Source: Phycisphaerae bacterium
GTDB taxonomy: Bacteria > Planctomycetota > Phycisphaerae > UBA1845
Length of the DNA stretch: 64,000 nt
Direction: 5' to 3'
Assembly: GCA_022072505.1 (NCBI GenBank)
Contig: JAJVHU010000037.1
Location: forward strand, 1-64,000
Shown here: piece by piece, positions 28,563-38,511 of the stretch
Numbering within the stretch: position 1 is the first letter of the stretch
Layout: each line of letters starts with the position of its first letter
Notes under the pieces: generated by a model
Databases searched by the model: none
Told to the model about the DNA's origin: nothing
Seen by the model: the letters and a program-made list of their open reading frames with translations, nothing else
Position numbers and translations under genes: made by a program

Positions 28563-29567
28563 TCACAAGGCAACGGCGGCCGGTCGCCGGCGAAGGCTCA
28601 GCAGCGCCGCCTGAACGCAGCGCGCCAGGACGCGCGCGTCCGCGCGCCGGTGCAGACTGCGCGCCCACTCCAGCGCCGCGACCCGGTATGCGCCGCGCGC
28701 GTACGCGGACATCGCCAGATCGCTGCGGACGCCGGCAAGACGGCGACGGATTTCGGAACGCGTCTTCCGGTCCGCGTCCGCAAACCGCCGCAGCATCTCC
28801 TCCAGAAGATCCGCCAGGTTCAAAAGATTCTCCGACTTCGACGTGCGCGACGCGCTGCCCGCGACGTGATGATGCAGGCACAGCGGCTCATCCACGTATC
28901 CCGCTCGCGCCCGGCGGGCGACTTCGAGATAAAAAAGCCACTCCTCCGCGTAACGGTGCGCCGTCGAGAAACGAAGGTCGTCCGCCAGCACTTCCCGCCG
29001 AACCATCCCGACGATCGTCGCGATGAAATACTGCCGTGCGAGGTGGCGGAAAAGGTCCGGACCGCACACGCGCAGTCCCGGGGCGATCTCCTGCGACGGA
29101 GCCCGCCGCGCTTCGGGCGCAAGCTCGTCGAACACGCTTTCGTGCCGTCGCCCCTCGATATCGACGAAGGCGTAGTCGCCGAAAACCAGCCCCAGCTCCG
29201 GCCGCAACCGGAACAGCGTCGCCTGACGCTCGAGCTTCCGAGGAAGGTATTCGTCGTCCGCGTCCAGAAACGCGACGAAACTTCCGCGCGACTCGTCGAT
29301 CCCCCGGTTCCGCCCTCCCGACGCGCCCGTGTTCTCCTGCTCGATCAGCCGAAGTCGCCCGGGGTTCCGCATCCGGCGCCGCATCGCCCCGACGATCTCG
29401 ACCGCGGCGTCGCGCTCCAGCGTTCCCGCGCCGGATTGCTCGACGACAATCAACTCCCACCCGGTGAACGTCTGCGCCAGGACCGAGTCGATGCAGCGGG
29501 CAAGCGTCTGCGACGCGCGGTAGGCCGGAACGATCACGCTGACGAGCGGGTCCGACGGCATGTGCAA
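28563..29567 (-). CDS. Glycosyltransferase family 2
   Basis: PLVSVIVPAYRASQTLARCIDSVLAQTFTGWELIVVE; NTGASGGRNRGIDESRGSFVAFLDADDEYLP. Confidence 0.92.
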   Translation of the reverse strand: MHMPSDPLVSVIVPAYRASQTLARCIDSVLAQTFTGWELIVVEQSGAGTLERDAAVEIVGAMRRRMRNPGRLRLIEQENTGASGGRNRGIDESRGSFVAFLDADDEYLPRKLERQATLFRLRPELGLVFGDYAFVDIEGRRHESVFDELAPEARRAPSQEIAPGLRVCGPDLFRHLARQYFIATIVGMVRREVLADDLRFSTAHRYAEEWLFYLEVARRARAGYVDEPLCLHHHVAGSASRTSKSENLLNLADLLEEMLRRFADADRKTRSEIRRRLAGVRSDLAMSAYARGAYRVAALEWARSLHRRADARVLARCVQAALLSLRRRPAAVAL

Positions 29568-29683
29568 CTCCCGCCGCGCGACGCGGCGTCATCAGATCAT
29601 CGGCGAGGCTCCGCCCGACCTTGAAGGGGCGCGCCCCGGCCGCATCCGTCCGCCTCCGTCACGACCCGCACTCCCCCGGCGGA

Positions 29684-30499
29684 TCACGTCAAAAGCACGT
29701 CCGCCGCGCCGTGGATCATCCGTCCCGCGACGTAAATCAGGAGCATCACAAAACCGATCGCCAGCTTTCGCCTCGGCAACCGATGCACGAGCGACGCCCC
29801 GCAAAGACTGCCCGCCATCGCCGTCGGGATCAGCAGCCCCGCCAGCAGAAAAGGCGACCTCGCGTGCGCCGCGCCGTCCGTGAGCACCGCCCAGTTCTTG
29901 ACCGCCGCCCCGACAAGGCTCGTCGCCGCGATCGTCGCCGACGAGTTCGCGATCGCCGTCGTCAGCTTCATCCCGAGAAACCGCCGCTGCATCGGCACCG
30001 CCACCACGCCGCCCCCGACCCCCAGCATCCCCCCGATCACGCCCGTCGGAACCGCCACGAATACCGCGCGCGGCCACGTCAACGCCGACGACGACTCGCC
30101 CCCGGCGCCGGATCCGGCGGACCGCACAAGCCGCGACGCCTCGACCCCCGCGCACGCCAGCACGAACGTCCCGAAGAGCAGGCGCAACACCGCCTCGCCC
30201 TCGCCCTTGAAATATGCCAGTTCGCTCAGCAGCACCCCGATAATCATGGCTCCCAGCGCCGGAGGAATCAGCCGCGAGATGACCTCCCGATCGATCGCGC
30301 CCGCTCGAACATGCTGCCGAACCGCCGGCACAACGAGGAAGAAATTCACGATCATCGCCGCAGCCTGGTACAGGTGCTGATCCGGTCCGAGCAGCCACGT
30401 CATCGCCGGGATCATGACGATGCTTCCGCCGATCCCGAACAACCCTCCCGCCACCCCGGCGACCAGCCCCACCCCCAGGAGTACGATCGCTTCGTTCAC
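29684..30499 (-). CDS. Sulfite exporter TauE/SafE family membrane protein
   Basis: LVAGVAGGLFGIGGSIVMIPAM and VPTGVIGGMLGVGGGVVAVPMQ duplicated signatures. Confidence 0.9.
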   Translation of the reverse strand: MNEAIVLLGVGLVAGVAGGLFGIGGSIVMIPAMTWLLGPDQHLYQAAAMIVNFFLVVPAVRQHVRAGAIDREVISRLIPPALGAMIIGVLLSELAYFKGEGEAVLRLLFGTFVLACAGVEASRLVRSAGSGAGGESSSALTWPRAVFVAVPTGVIGGMLGVGGGVVAVPMQRRFLGMKLTTAIANSSATIAATSLVGAAVKNWAVLTDGAAHARSPFLLAGLLIPTAMAGSLCGASLVHRLPRRKLAIGFVMLLIYVAGRMIHGAADVLLT

Positions 30500-30571
30500 G
30501 TTACGCCTTCGCCCCGCGTCCGCCCGGAATCCGTGACCCTCAAGCCTCGCGCACGGGGCGCCGGCGGAGGG

Positions 30572-33511
30572 TCACTCCACCTGAAGCGCCTCCAGAACGT
30601 TGTCCTTCGCCGCCGTCCGGGCGGGCTGGATCGCCGCGCACACGCAGACCGACAACGTCACCACCACCGCCTTGACGATCGTCCCCCACGGGATGATCCA
30701 CGGAACCTCGACCCCGGCCACCGACAGCGAAATCGCGTTGGCGAACCGCGCCAGCGCAAAACCCAGCCCCACGCCCGTCACCGAACCGAGAAGCCCCAGC
30801 GTCACCGCCTCGCTGAACACGAGTCGCAGCGTCTGCGATCGGGTCATCCCCACCGCCCGAAGCATCGCGATCGCCTTCGCCCGCATCCGCACGCGCACCA
30901 TCATCAGGTTCGCGATCCCCAGCGACGCCACCGCCAGCGCGAACGTCGGCGCCCACGTGATCAGCGTCACGCCCCGCCGCAGGTCTCGCTCCAGCATCTC
31001 ACGCATCCGCGAGATCGACCCGACGATCGCGTCCGGACGCTCCAGCGTGTACGCGATGTTCATCAGAACCAGCCGCTCGCGGAACGCCTTCCACCGCTCC
31101 TGCGGAAGCGTGTTCTCCCACCGCCGGCAGATGTACCCGAACGCCCGACGGAAACGCTCCAGCGACGGAACCGCGTCCGCGGGAGGCATCCCCTCGGCGG
31201 ACGACGCCCACGCGAGAACCTCGTCCTCGAACCCCGACCACTCCTCGCGGATTTCCGGCAGCCGCGGCAGCCACGCCAGCGCAAGACGCGCGACCTCACG
31301 CGGCGAAGACTCCGACGGCGGATCATCCGCCGCGAAAAGATCGGGAACCTCCGAAGGCCCGAGGCGGAAGTTGCACATCATCATCGCCACGCGGTCCACG
31401 CCGAAGTGTTTGACCAGATCCTCCCGCGTGCCCAACACCGCGCTCGCCGCGGCGAACTGCATGTAATTCTCCGCCCCGAAAAAATTGATCGCCAGATCCA
31501 GCGCCGGCGACTGCACCACGTCCGCCACCTCAAACTCGTGCGAGACGTCGTTGATCGTCACGCGGACCCGGTCGCCCTTGCGGATACCTTTCGACCGGGC
31601 GGTCTGCGGCGGCACGAGCACGTACCCGCCCTGGTGCATCAGCGACCGGATTTCCTCCGTGTCGCTTTCCGCAAAACCCAGCTTCGCCAGATCCAGAAAC
31701 GTGTCCACGTCGCCCGCGACGTAGACCGGGCGCGTCAGCTTGTCGAAAATCGCCGTCAGCAACGGGTTCTGCCGCGATCCGTCCGCCCGCACCGGCTCGA
31801 TCGTGCAGTCCACGTCCGTCGTCACCGTCATCTTCCCGACGCCGGGCAGACGCGACGCCGCCTCCACCGCCGAATACGGCACATGATCGTACGTCCAGAC
31901 AAAAGCCTCCGGCAGACGGCTCGGAAAATCCCAGAACACGAGGATCCCCTGCGACCGCACCGCCGTGAACACGATCAGCGACAACCCCGCCATCAGAACC
32001 CAGCACACGCACGCCGAAAGCCACGGCGACTTGCCCACCTGGTCCCGCGCCAACGCCGGACGCAGCAGCAGCAGCCCGCCCCCGATCGCCGCAAACGCCG
32101 ACCCCAGCACCGACACCACCGCCGGCGCCGTCAGCACGAACCCGATCACCAGCGTCAGCATCCCCGCGAAAATCCCCGGACCACGCGTCCAGTGCGCCGG
32201 GTTCATCCCGCCGTGCGTAAGAAACTCGTGAACCGCGATCAGCGTCGCCCCCGCGCCGAACGTCGCCCACAACAGCCGCCGCGACGCCGGACGCGCCTCA
32301 GGCGTCGCCGCCCGCATCGGCGACACCGAGCACACCTGCATCATCAGGATCGTCTGACTCAACGCCCAGACAATCCCGGCCGCCGTCATCGCAATCCGCA
32401 CGCCCCACGCCGAAAGCGGAACCTCCCACCCCGCCGCTTCGTTTCCCTCGAACTTGACTTCAACCGCCAGCAGCAGCCCGAGACGCACCAGCCCCCACCC
32501 CAGCGGCAGACCCAGCAGCGCCCCCAGCACCGTCGGCGGCGTCGTCTGCACCGCCACCAGCCCCGCGATCTGGGCACGCGTGAACCCGACGCAGCGCATC
32601 ACCCCCAGCAGGCGGCTCTGCTTGTACAACGCCGCGCTCGTCGTTGTCAGCATGATGAAGAACGCCGCAAGCAGCGTCACCGACGCCGCCAGCACGACGA
32701 TCAACCGTGTGATCCGCTCCGCCTCGTCCAACTGCGCCAGGCGCGTCGCCGCGGAGTGAACCTCATAAGGCTGAATCTCGCGCCGGATCAACTCGCGCAA
32801 CGACGCCTCGGTCCGCCGCAGACCCTCCTGCGAGGGATCGCCCACGCGGATCTCGATCACCGTCGCCTGCCCAGGCTGACGCTTCAGCGCCTGAAGATCG
32901 GTGATGTGAACGTAGACGATCGGATGCTGAAATTCGGCGACGCGCCGACTCTCGATCAAACCCGTGATCGTAAAAGGCGTGGACGGCGCCGTGTCATACG
33001 GCGCAAGCTCGACCGTATCCCCCAGCGCAAACCCCAGCTCATCCGCGAGGGGTTTCTCCATCACCAGCGCCCCGCGCTCGTCCGCCCGCGGGAGCCGGCC
33101 CGTCAAACCCGACGGTGTCCAGAACGGTCCGATCGTCGCCGGATCGATCCCGATGATCTCGATCCAGTTGACGCGGTGATCCGGACCGGCCTCCTCCTGC
33201 GCCTTCGGAAGCACGACGACGCGCCGGATCAGCTTCGCCGTCACCTCCCGGACGCCGTCAATCCGCGCCGCTTTCTCGGCGAACGCGGCTTCGAGTTGCC
33301 CCCAGTGCGCTCCAGGCGGCGCAATGCTCAGGTGAGACTCTCCCAGCCAGCGCGTCACCACCTCCCGGCGGATCATCGTCAGCGCGGATTCGTAGAACGA
33401 CGTGATCGCCAGCACGATCGCCACGCCCAGCGCCATCACCACCACCGTGGCGACCGCCGGACCCCGGTCAACCGACCAGTTCCGCGTACCGAGCTGCCAC
33501 CAGTGACGCAT
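30572..33511 (-). CDS. Large ABC transporter permease with two FtsX/MacB-type domains
   Basis: Start MRHWWQLGTRNWSVDRGPAVATVVVMALG; QSRLLGVMRCVGFTRAQIAGLVAVQT and MRAKAIAMLRAVGMTRSQTLRLVFSEA FtsX signatures; follows a LolD-like ATPase. Confidence 0.9.
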   Translation of the reverse strand: MRHWWQLGTRNWSVDRGPAVATVVVMALGVAIVLAITSFYESALTMIRREVVTRWLGESHLSIAPPGAHWGQLEAAFAEKAARIDGVREVTAKLIRRVVVLPKAQEEAGPDHRVNWIEIIGIDPATIGPFWTPSGLTGRLPRADERGALVMEKPLADELGFALGDTVELAPYDTAPSTPFTITGLIESRRVAEFQHPIVYVHITDLQALKRQPGQATVIEIRVGDPSQEGLRRTEASLRELIRREIQPYEVHSAATRLAQLDEAERITRLIVVLAASVTLLAAFFIMLTTTSAALYKQSRLLGVMRCVGFTRAQIAGLVAVQTTPPTVLGALLGLPLGWGLVRLGLLLAVEVKFEGNEAAGWEVPLSAWGVRIAMTAAGIVWALSQTILMMQVCSVSPMRAATPEARPASRRLLWATFGAGATLIAVHEFLTHGGMNPAHWTRGPGIFAGMLTLVIGFVLTAPAVVSVLGSAFAAIGGGLLLLRPALARDQVGKSPWLSACVCWVLMAGLSLIVFTAVRSQGILVFWDFPSRLPEAFVWTYDHVPYSAVEAASRLPGVGKMTVTTDVDCTIEPVRADGSRQNPLLTAIFDKLTRPVYVAGDVDTFLDLAKLGFAESDTEEIRSLMHQGGYVLVPPQTARSKGIRKGDRVRVTINDVSHEFEVADVVQSPALDLAINFFGAENYMQFAAASAVLGTREDLVKHFGVDRVAMMMCNFRLGPSEVPDLFAADDPPSESSPREVARLALAWLPRLPEIREEWSGFEDEVLAWASSAEGMPPADAVPSLERFRRAFGYICRRWENTLPQERWKAFRERLVLMNIAYTLERPDAIVGSISRMREMLERDLRRGVTLITWAPTFALAVASLGIANLMMVRVRMRAKAIAMLRAVGMTRSQTLRLVFSEAVTLGLLGSVTGVGLGFALARFANAISLSVAGVEVPWIIPWGTIVKAVVVTLSVCVCAAIQPARTAAKDNVLEALQVE

Positions 33512-34208
33512 GCTCCTCTCCGCCCGGCGAAAACTCGCCCGCCACGCGACCGTCCCGCAACACGACGACCCGGTCGGCGAACGCCGCACCCCGCGCCTCA
33601 TGCGTCACCGCGACCACCGTCGCCCCGTCCTCCCGCGCCAGCGACGCCAGCAGCCGCCAGATCTGCTCGCCGTGCTTCGAGTCCAGGTTCCCTGTCGGCT
33701 CATCCGCCAGCAGGATCGCCGGGTTCATCATCAGCGCCCGCGCCACCGCCACCCGCTGCTGTTCTCCGCCCGACATCGCTTGCGGCCGGTGCGATAACCG
33801 TCCGGATAGCCCCACCCGGTCCAGCAGCGAACGCGCCCGTTCCGCGCAATCCTGTCCGTTGACGCCCTCCAGCATCCGTGGGAGCGTCACGTTCTCCAGC
33901 GCCGTCAACGTCGGCAGCAGGTTGTACGACTGAAACACCATCCCGATCCGACGGCGACGAAAAAGCGTGCGCTCACGATCGGGCATCCGCGCAAGATCCG
34001 CCCCGTCGATCAGAATCTCCCCGGACGTCGGCCGGTCCAGTCCGCCCATCAGGTGCAGCAGCGTGCTCTTGCCGGACCCGCTCGAACCCATCACCGCCGC
34101 GAATTCGCCTCGGTTTACGATCAGGCTCACGCCGTCCAGCGCGGTCACGGCCGCTTCCCCGGTTTTGAACCGTTTTTGAACATCCTTGACCTGAACGACC
34201 GCGCTCAT
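33468..34208 (-). CDS. ABC transporter ATP-binding protein (LolD/MacB family)
   Basis: Walker A GSSGSGKST, SGGEQQRVAVARAL, Walker B ILLADEPTGNLD. Confidence 0.95.
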   Translation of the reverse strand: MSAVVQVKDVQKRFKTGEAAVTALDGVSLIVNRGEFAAVMGSSGSGKSTLLHLMGGLDRPTSGEILIDGADLARMPDRERTLFRRRRIGMVFQSYNLLPTLTALENVTLPRMLEGVNGQDCAERARSLLDRVGLSGRLSHRPQAMSGGEQQRVAVARALMMNPAILLADEPTGNLDSKHGEQIWRLLASLAREDGATVVAVTHEARGAAFADRVVVLRDGRVAGEFSPGGEEHASLVAARYAELVG

Positions 34209-34266
34209 GGCCTGCCATCCTACCGACGGACCCGCATCCCAACTACGCGCAACGCATCCGCGCGAC

Positions 34267-34303
34267 AAAAAGGGACGGCGCGCTCCACCGAGCACGCCGT
34301 CCC
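34267..34303 (-). terminator. Rho-independent terminator (minus strand)
   Basis: 9-bp perfect stem gggacggcg...cgccgtccc with aaaaa (TTTTT on the minus strand) directly 3', downstream of 34376..34705. Confidence 0.75.
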
Positions 34304-34375
34304 TGAGGATTCCCCGTCGACGAAGGATTCCTTCGTCAGGAGTTGTCTGTTTCTCGCAAAGACTCCGCCCGAGCG

Positions 34376-34705
34376 TTACGCCGGCGGCGCCGTGTTCAGT
34401 TTCTCCGGCGCAGGCTGATTGCGACCGCGCGTCGGCGCGCGTTCCTCACCCTCTTCCTGCCGAGTTGGCGCCGGTTCGTCCGGAGACCGCTCTCGCTGGG
34501 CTTCCCGGTCCGGAGCGCGACCCGCCGGCTTAGCGGGTTCAGGCTCCGGCGCAGCCGTCTCGACCACCGGCGTTTCCTGAACCGGCTCCTCGTCTTCGCC
34601 GCTGTTCATCCACCAGATGCCGGCGATCGCCAGCACCAGTACCCCGAGAACCGCTCCCATCACGGTGTTCTTATTGCCCCCGCTTGAGCCGCCCTTTGCT
34701 GCCAC
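34376..34705 (-). CDS. Small single-TM, Pro/Glu-rich protein of unknown function
   Basis: MAAKGGSSGGNKNTVMGAVLGVLVLAIAGIWWMNSGEDEEP...; followed by a terminator on the same strand. Confidence 0.7.
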   Translation of the reverse strand: MAAKGGSSGGNKNTVMGAVLGVLVLAIAGIWWMNSGEDEEPVQETPVVETAAPEPEPAKPAGRAPDREAQRERSPDEPAPTRQEEGEERAPTRGRNQPAPEKLNTAPPA

Positions 34706-34928
34706 GGTGGTTTCTCCTCATACCTGCGCCAGCCGCCCCTCACATGCGCGGAACATCCGCGTCGTTTCCCGGCCGACGATATTGCCCTGATTATCCCTTC
34801 AAGGTTCGACGGGTCAATCAACCGCCCCCGTCAGACCCGCAAGCCGACTCTCCTTAGACGCGCAACCCCGCCCCAGGTTCGCGCCAACCCCCGACCTCGT
34901 TTCCGCGACGGAACAACCCGCAGCCCAG

Positions 34929-35951
34929 CTAGGGTTCCCCTGCCCCCGACAGCATCCCTGCCTCATCCGTCACCAACCCTTGCCCTTGATACTTCGCGAT
35001 CAGTTGTCGGATCCGGGGCTGATTCGAATCCAGCTCCAGCGACCGGTGCCAGTGTTCGACCGCACGCTCCTTCATTTCTACGCTTGTAGAATCACTCAGG
35101 TATCTCAGCATGAAGATCGAACCCAACCCCGCGTGACACCGCGGCCGTTTCGGATCCTCAATCAGAGCCTTCTGATAAGCCTCCAGCGCCAGGTCGTAAT
35201 CCTTCCGCAGGAAGTGACAATACCCCAGCGCCTCCAGCGCCTCGGCGTATTCAAGATCAATACGAACCGCCTGCTCCAGCGACTCCCGGGCCAGCAGCAG
35301 CCGATCCTGCTTGAGATAGGCGTTCGCCAGGTTGACCAGAACCCGTGGCTGGTTGGCGTCTCGCTCCAGCGCATCCTTGTACGCTCGGATCGCCTCGTAG
35401 TACTTCCCCTGCGCCGCGCACGCAACGCCGAGATTGACCAGCGCGAACGGCGCATCCGGCTGGAGTTCGACCGCCTTGCGGAAGGCAACTTCAGCTTGCG
35501 CGTAGTCCCCCAGCTCCTGATAACAGACTCCGAGGTTGACCCGTGCCTCGGCATTGCCGGGACGCAACTCGACGGCATGCATGTATGCCTTCGCAGCTTC
35601 TGCTAGCCGCTGAGTCCTGAAATAAAGGTGCGCAAGATCAAGCACGTCTTGAAATGAGAACGGATTCCGCCTTACCGCTTCGACGAATTGCTCGATCGCC
35701 CGGTCGTAGTCGCCCAGCTTTCGGTAGACGGTTCCCAGCCGCGAAAAAGGGGTCGAAAGCTTTGGATCCCACGCTGACGCACGTTGAAATTCACGGATCG
35801 CGGCGTCGAGATTGTTGCGGGCAAGGTGTCGATCCCCCGACTCTACCAGGTTCTCCGCCGCAAGGCGGTTCACGGGTTGGCAAGAGGCGCAGTTCAGTCC
35901 TAGAATCGCCAGAGCCAGCCGGAAACAGTGAATTCGCGGCCTTTGTGTCAT
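34929..35951 (-). CDS. TPR-repeat protein, exported/lipoprotein-like
   Basis: MTQRPRIHCFRLALAILGLNCASC leader; multiple TPRs (EARVNLGVCYQELGDYAQAEVAFRKAVELQPD). Confidence 0.9.
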   Translation of the reverse strand: MTQRPRIHCFRLALAILGLNCASCQPVNRLAAENLVESGDRHLARNNLDAAIREFQRASAWDPKLSTPFSRLGTVYRKLGDYDRAIEQFVEAVRRNPFSFQDVLDLAHLYFRTQRLAEAAKAYMHAVELRPGNAEARVNLGVCYQELGDYAQAEVAFRKAVELQPDAPFALVNLGVACAAQGKYYEAIRAYKDALERDANQPRVLVNLANAYLKQDRLLLARESLEQAVRIDLEYAEALEALGYCHFLRKDYDLALEAYQKALIEDPKRPRCHAGLGSIFMLRYLSDSTSVEMKERAVEHWHRSLELDSNQPRIRQLIAKYQGQGLVTDEAGMLSGAGEP

Positions 35952-36099
35952 GTCGCTTACCTTTCCGCTGGTTCGGACATCCAAGACGTTCGGAAGATCC
36001 GTTCGCACTGGATATCGGACGAATAAACCTCCTGGGTTTGACCTGGGAGGGGGCGGCGGCTGCCGCCCCGGTCGTCCCTCCAAGTAAAGGGGAAACGCC

Positions 36100-36882
36100 G
36101 TGCCTTGCAAGCCGCTGGTCGCCGTGCCGGTCTACAACGAACAATCCAACGTCGGCGCCGTCCTGGACGCCGTCAGGCGTCATGTCCGCGACATCCTCGT
36201 CATCGACGACGGATCGACGGACGACACCCCTGCGCTTTTGCGCACCCTCGACGGTCCCCACATTGTCACTCACCCGGAAAACCGAGGCTACGGAGCGAGC
36301 CTCGCGACCGCATTCCGCTTTGCCGTCCGGCGAGGGCATGACTGGCTGATTACGCTGGATGCGGACGGTCAGCACGAGGCGGATCATATCCCGGAGTTTC
36401 TTGAGGCGGCGGCTTCGGGCGACGCCGACATCATCAGCGGAACGCGCTACGCGGACGGACATGACACGCCGCAGGCCCGTCCAACCGCGCCGCCCGAGCG
36501 CCGTCGCATCAACCGAAGCATCACGGCCCTGCTCAACCGGGAGCTGGGTCTGGCGCTGACGGACGCATTCTGCGGGTTCAAAGCCTACCGTGTCGCCGTC
36601 CTTCCGAATTTCAACGTCACCGTCCCCGGTTACGCGATGCCGATCCAGCTCTGGGTGCAGACCGCGCGCCTCGGGCTGCGCGTCCGCGAGATACCGGTCC
36701 AACTTCGCTATCTCGATCCGAACCGTCACTTCGGCGGTTTGCTGGATGATCCGGCCGCGCGTCTGAAGCATTACCTTGAGGTCTACCGCGCTGAGACCGG
36801 GCGTGCTTTGCTTCCTGCAACGCCGGTCCGCACGCCCGTCGAACCCTGCTCGTGCTGCGACGGAAGGAACGTCGCCTCATGA
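36100..36882 (+). CDS. Glycosyltransferase family 2 (DPM1-like)
   Basis: LVAVPVYNEQSNVGAVLDAVRRHVRDILVIDDGSTDDT; NRGYGASLATAFRFA; ITLDADGQHEAD. Confidence 0.92.
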   Translation: MPCKPLVAVPVYNEQSNVGAVLDAVRRHVRDILVIDDGSTDDTPALLRTLDGPHIVTHPENRGYGASLATAFRFAVRRGHDWLITLDADGQHEADHIPEFLEAAASGDADIISGTRYADGHDTPQARPTAPPERRRINRSITALLNRELGLALTDAFCGFKAYRVAVLPNFNVTVPGYAMPIQLWVQTARLGLRVREIPVQLRYLDPNRHFGGLLDDPAARLKHYLEVYRAETGRALLPATPVRTPVEPCSCCDGRNVAS

Positions 36883-38459
36883 TCGACTTCGCCCGCCTGA
36901 CGACGCCCGTCGGCGACGGCGACCTTCTCCTTGAACCGCCTCCGGCGCGCTGGTCTGAACTGTCCGCCGCGAACGCCGCGGCCCTCGCCGGCGCGCCGCC
37001 CGGGAGCCGTCCCGCGACGCTTGCAGAGCGTCGGCGACGCACGCGCGCGGCGCTGGGCTTCGATGACCGAACGCCCCTGATCGTCGTCGGACATCAGCCC
37101 GAGTTCATGCATGCCGGCGTATTTGTGAAAAATATCGCCGCGGCCTCTTTCGCGAGCGCCTGCGGCGGATCAGCACTGAATCTGGTGGTCGACAACGACG
37201 TGCCGCGCTCGCCGAACCTGCGCGTTCCCGTGTTCAACGAACCCTCGGTGGATCTCGTTGAGATTCCGGCGTTGCCCGTCCGCGCCGGGATTCCCTACGA
37301 GCACCTTGGCGGGGTTGCGTCGGATGCGTTGGCCCGGGTTGCCGACCGGACGCGCGATCTGCTCGCCGATGCCTGGGCGTCATCCTTGATGCCCGTCTTC
37401 TTCTCCGGCGCGACGGATCCCGGCGCCGACGCGGACTGGGTGGGCGCGCTTTCGGCAGGAAGGCGCAATGTTGAACGAAAACTCGGGATCGGGCTCCGCG
37501 ACCTGCGCGTCCGCGACCTTCCCTGGCACGACTTCGTCGGCGAAGTGTTGCGGCGCCGCGACGAGTTCGCGGGAGTACATAACGTCGCTCTCGCGGATTA
37601 CCGACGCACCCAGGGCGTGCGCGGCGGGAACCGGCCGATCCCGGACCTCACGCGCCGCGGCGATCTGATCGAAGTCCCCTTCTGGTTGACGCGACCCGGC
37701 GCAACTCGTCAACGTTGCTTCGCCCGGGAACGGGACAACCGCATCGAACTCGTCGCAGAGGACGACGCGCGCGTGGACGTGCCTCTCACAGCGCTGTCGC
37801 CCCCGTGCGACGCGCTGCCGCGGGTCTTCGCCGATGCCGGGTGGGCGATCCGCCCGCGGGCCCTGACCCTGACGATGTGGGCGCGGGTGTTCCTCGCCGA
37901 TGTGTTCATTCACGGCATCGGCGGGGCGAAATACGATCGGATCACCGATCAGATCATCCGGCGCTTTTTCGGCGTCGCGCCCCCCGCTTACCTCTGCGTC
38001 TCCGCGACGCTGAGACTGCCGATCTCCGGTCCGCCCCGCCCCACGTCAGGACTGAATACTCCCGTCTCGCATCCGCCCGTTCCGACCGTCCGCGAGCTTC
38101 GCTTCAACCCCCAGCGGCATATCCACCCGGATGCACAAACGTCGCCCCTTCTTCAGGCGCGCGCCGCCGCCATCGCCGACGCGGTCCGCCTCCGCTTCGA
38201 CCGTCCGCGCGATGCCCGCGCCCGAAGGGCGGTCTTCGATCACATTCGTCGCGCGAGCGAGGCCCTTCTTGCGTTGCGCCCGGATATCGTCGCCGCGGCG
38301 CGGGCGGCGGAAGCATCGAGTGCCGAATCCGCTCGCACGCGGGATATCCTCACGGATCGCGAGTATTTTTTCGCGCTCCACCCCCGCAGCCGGATCGAGG
38401 CGCTGGTCCGGCGCATTGACGCCCTCATCCGCGATCGCGCCGACGCGCTCGGCAATTGA
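36879..38459 (+). CDS. Conserved-looking protein of unknown function, translationally coupled to the GT2 (ATGA overlap); weak BshC-like resemblance
   Basis: MIDFARLTTPVGDGDLLLEPPP...LIVVGHQPEFMHAGVFVKNIAAASFA...; start overlaps the preceding stop. Confidence 0.8.
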   Translation: MIDFARLTTPVGDGDLLLEPPPARWSELSAANAAALAGAPPGSRPATLAERRRRTRAALGFDDRTPLIVVGHQPEFMHAGVFVKNIAAASFASACGGSALNLVVDNDVPRSPNLRVPVFNEPSVDLVEIPALPVRAGIPYEHLGGVASDALARVADRTRDLLADAWASSLMPVFFSGATDPGADADWVGALSAGRRNVERKLGIGLRDLRVRDLPWHDFVGEVLRRRDEFAGVHNVALADYRRTQGVRGGNRPIPDLTRRGDLIEVPFWLTRPGATRQRCFARERDNRIELVAEDDARVDVPLTALSPPCDALPRVFADAGWAIRPRALTLTMWARVFLADVFIHGIGGAKYDRITDQIIRRFFGVAPPAYLCVSATLRLPISGPPRPTSGLNTPVSHPPVPTVRELRFNPQRHIHPDAQTSPLLQARAAAIADAVRLRFDRPRDARARRAVFDHIRRASEALLALRPDIVAAARAAEASSAESARTRDILTDREYFFALHPRSRIEALVRRIDALIRDRADALGN

Positions 38460-38511
38460 CCTCGACGGCGCCGCGCCCTCCGGACGAACGCGCCGTCCCC
38501 TGACGCCGAAC

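Noticed and set aside
29621-33862. 1413-aa plus-strand ORF
   Set aside because: Antisense to well-supported TauE, FtsX permease and LolD-like genes; Arg/His/Pro-rich composition typical of high-GC antisense ORFs.
35019-35035. tRNA T-loop-like gattcgaatcc
   Set aside because: It lies within the TPR gene (LDSNQPR codons) and has no acceptor or anticodon arms around it.
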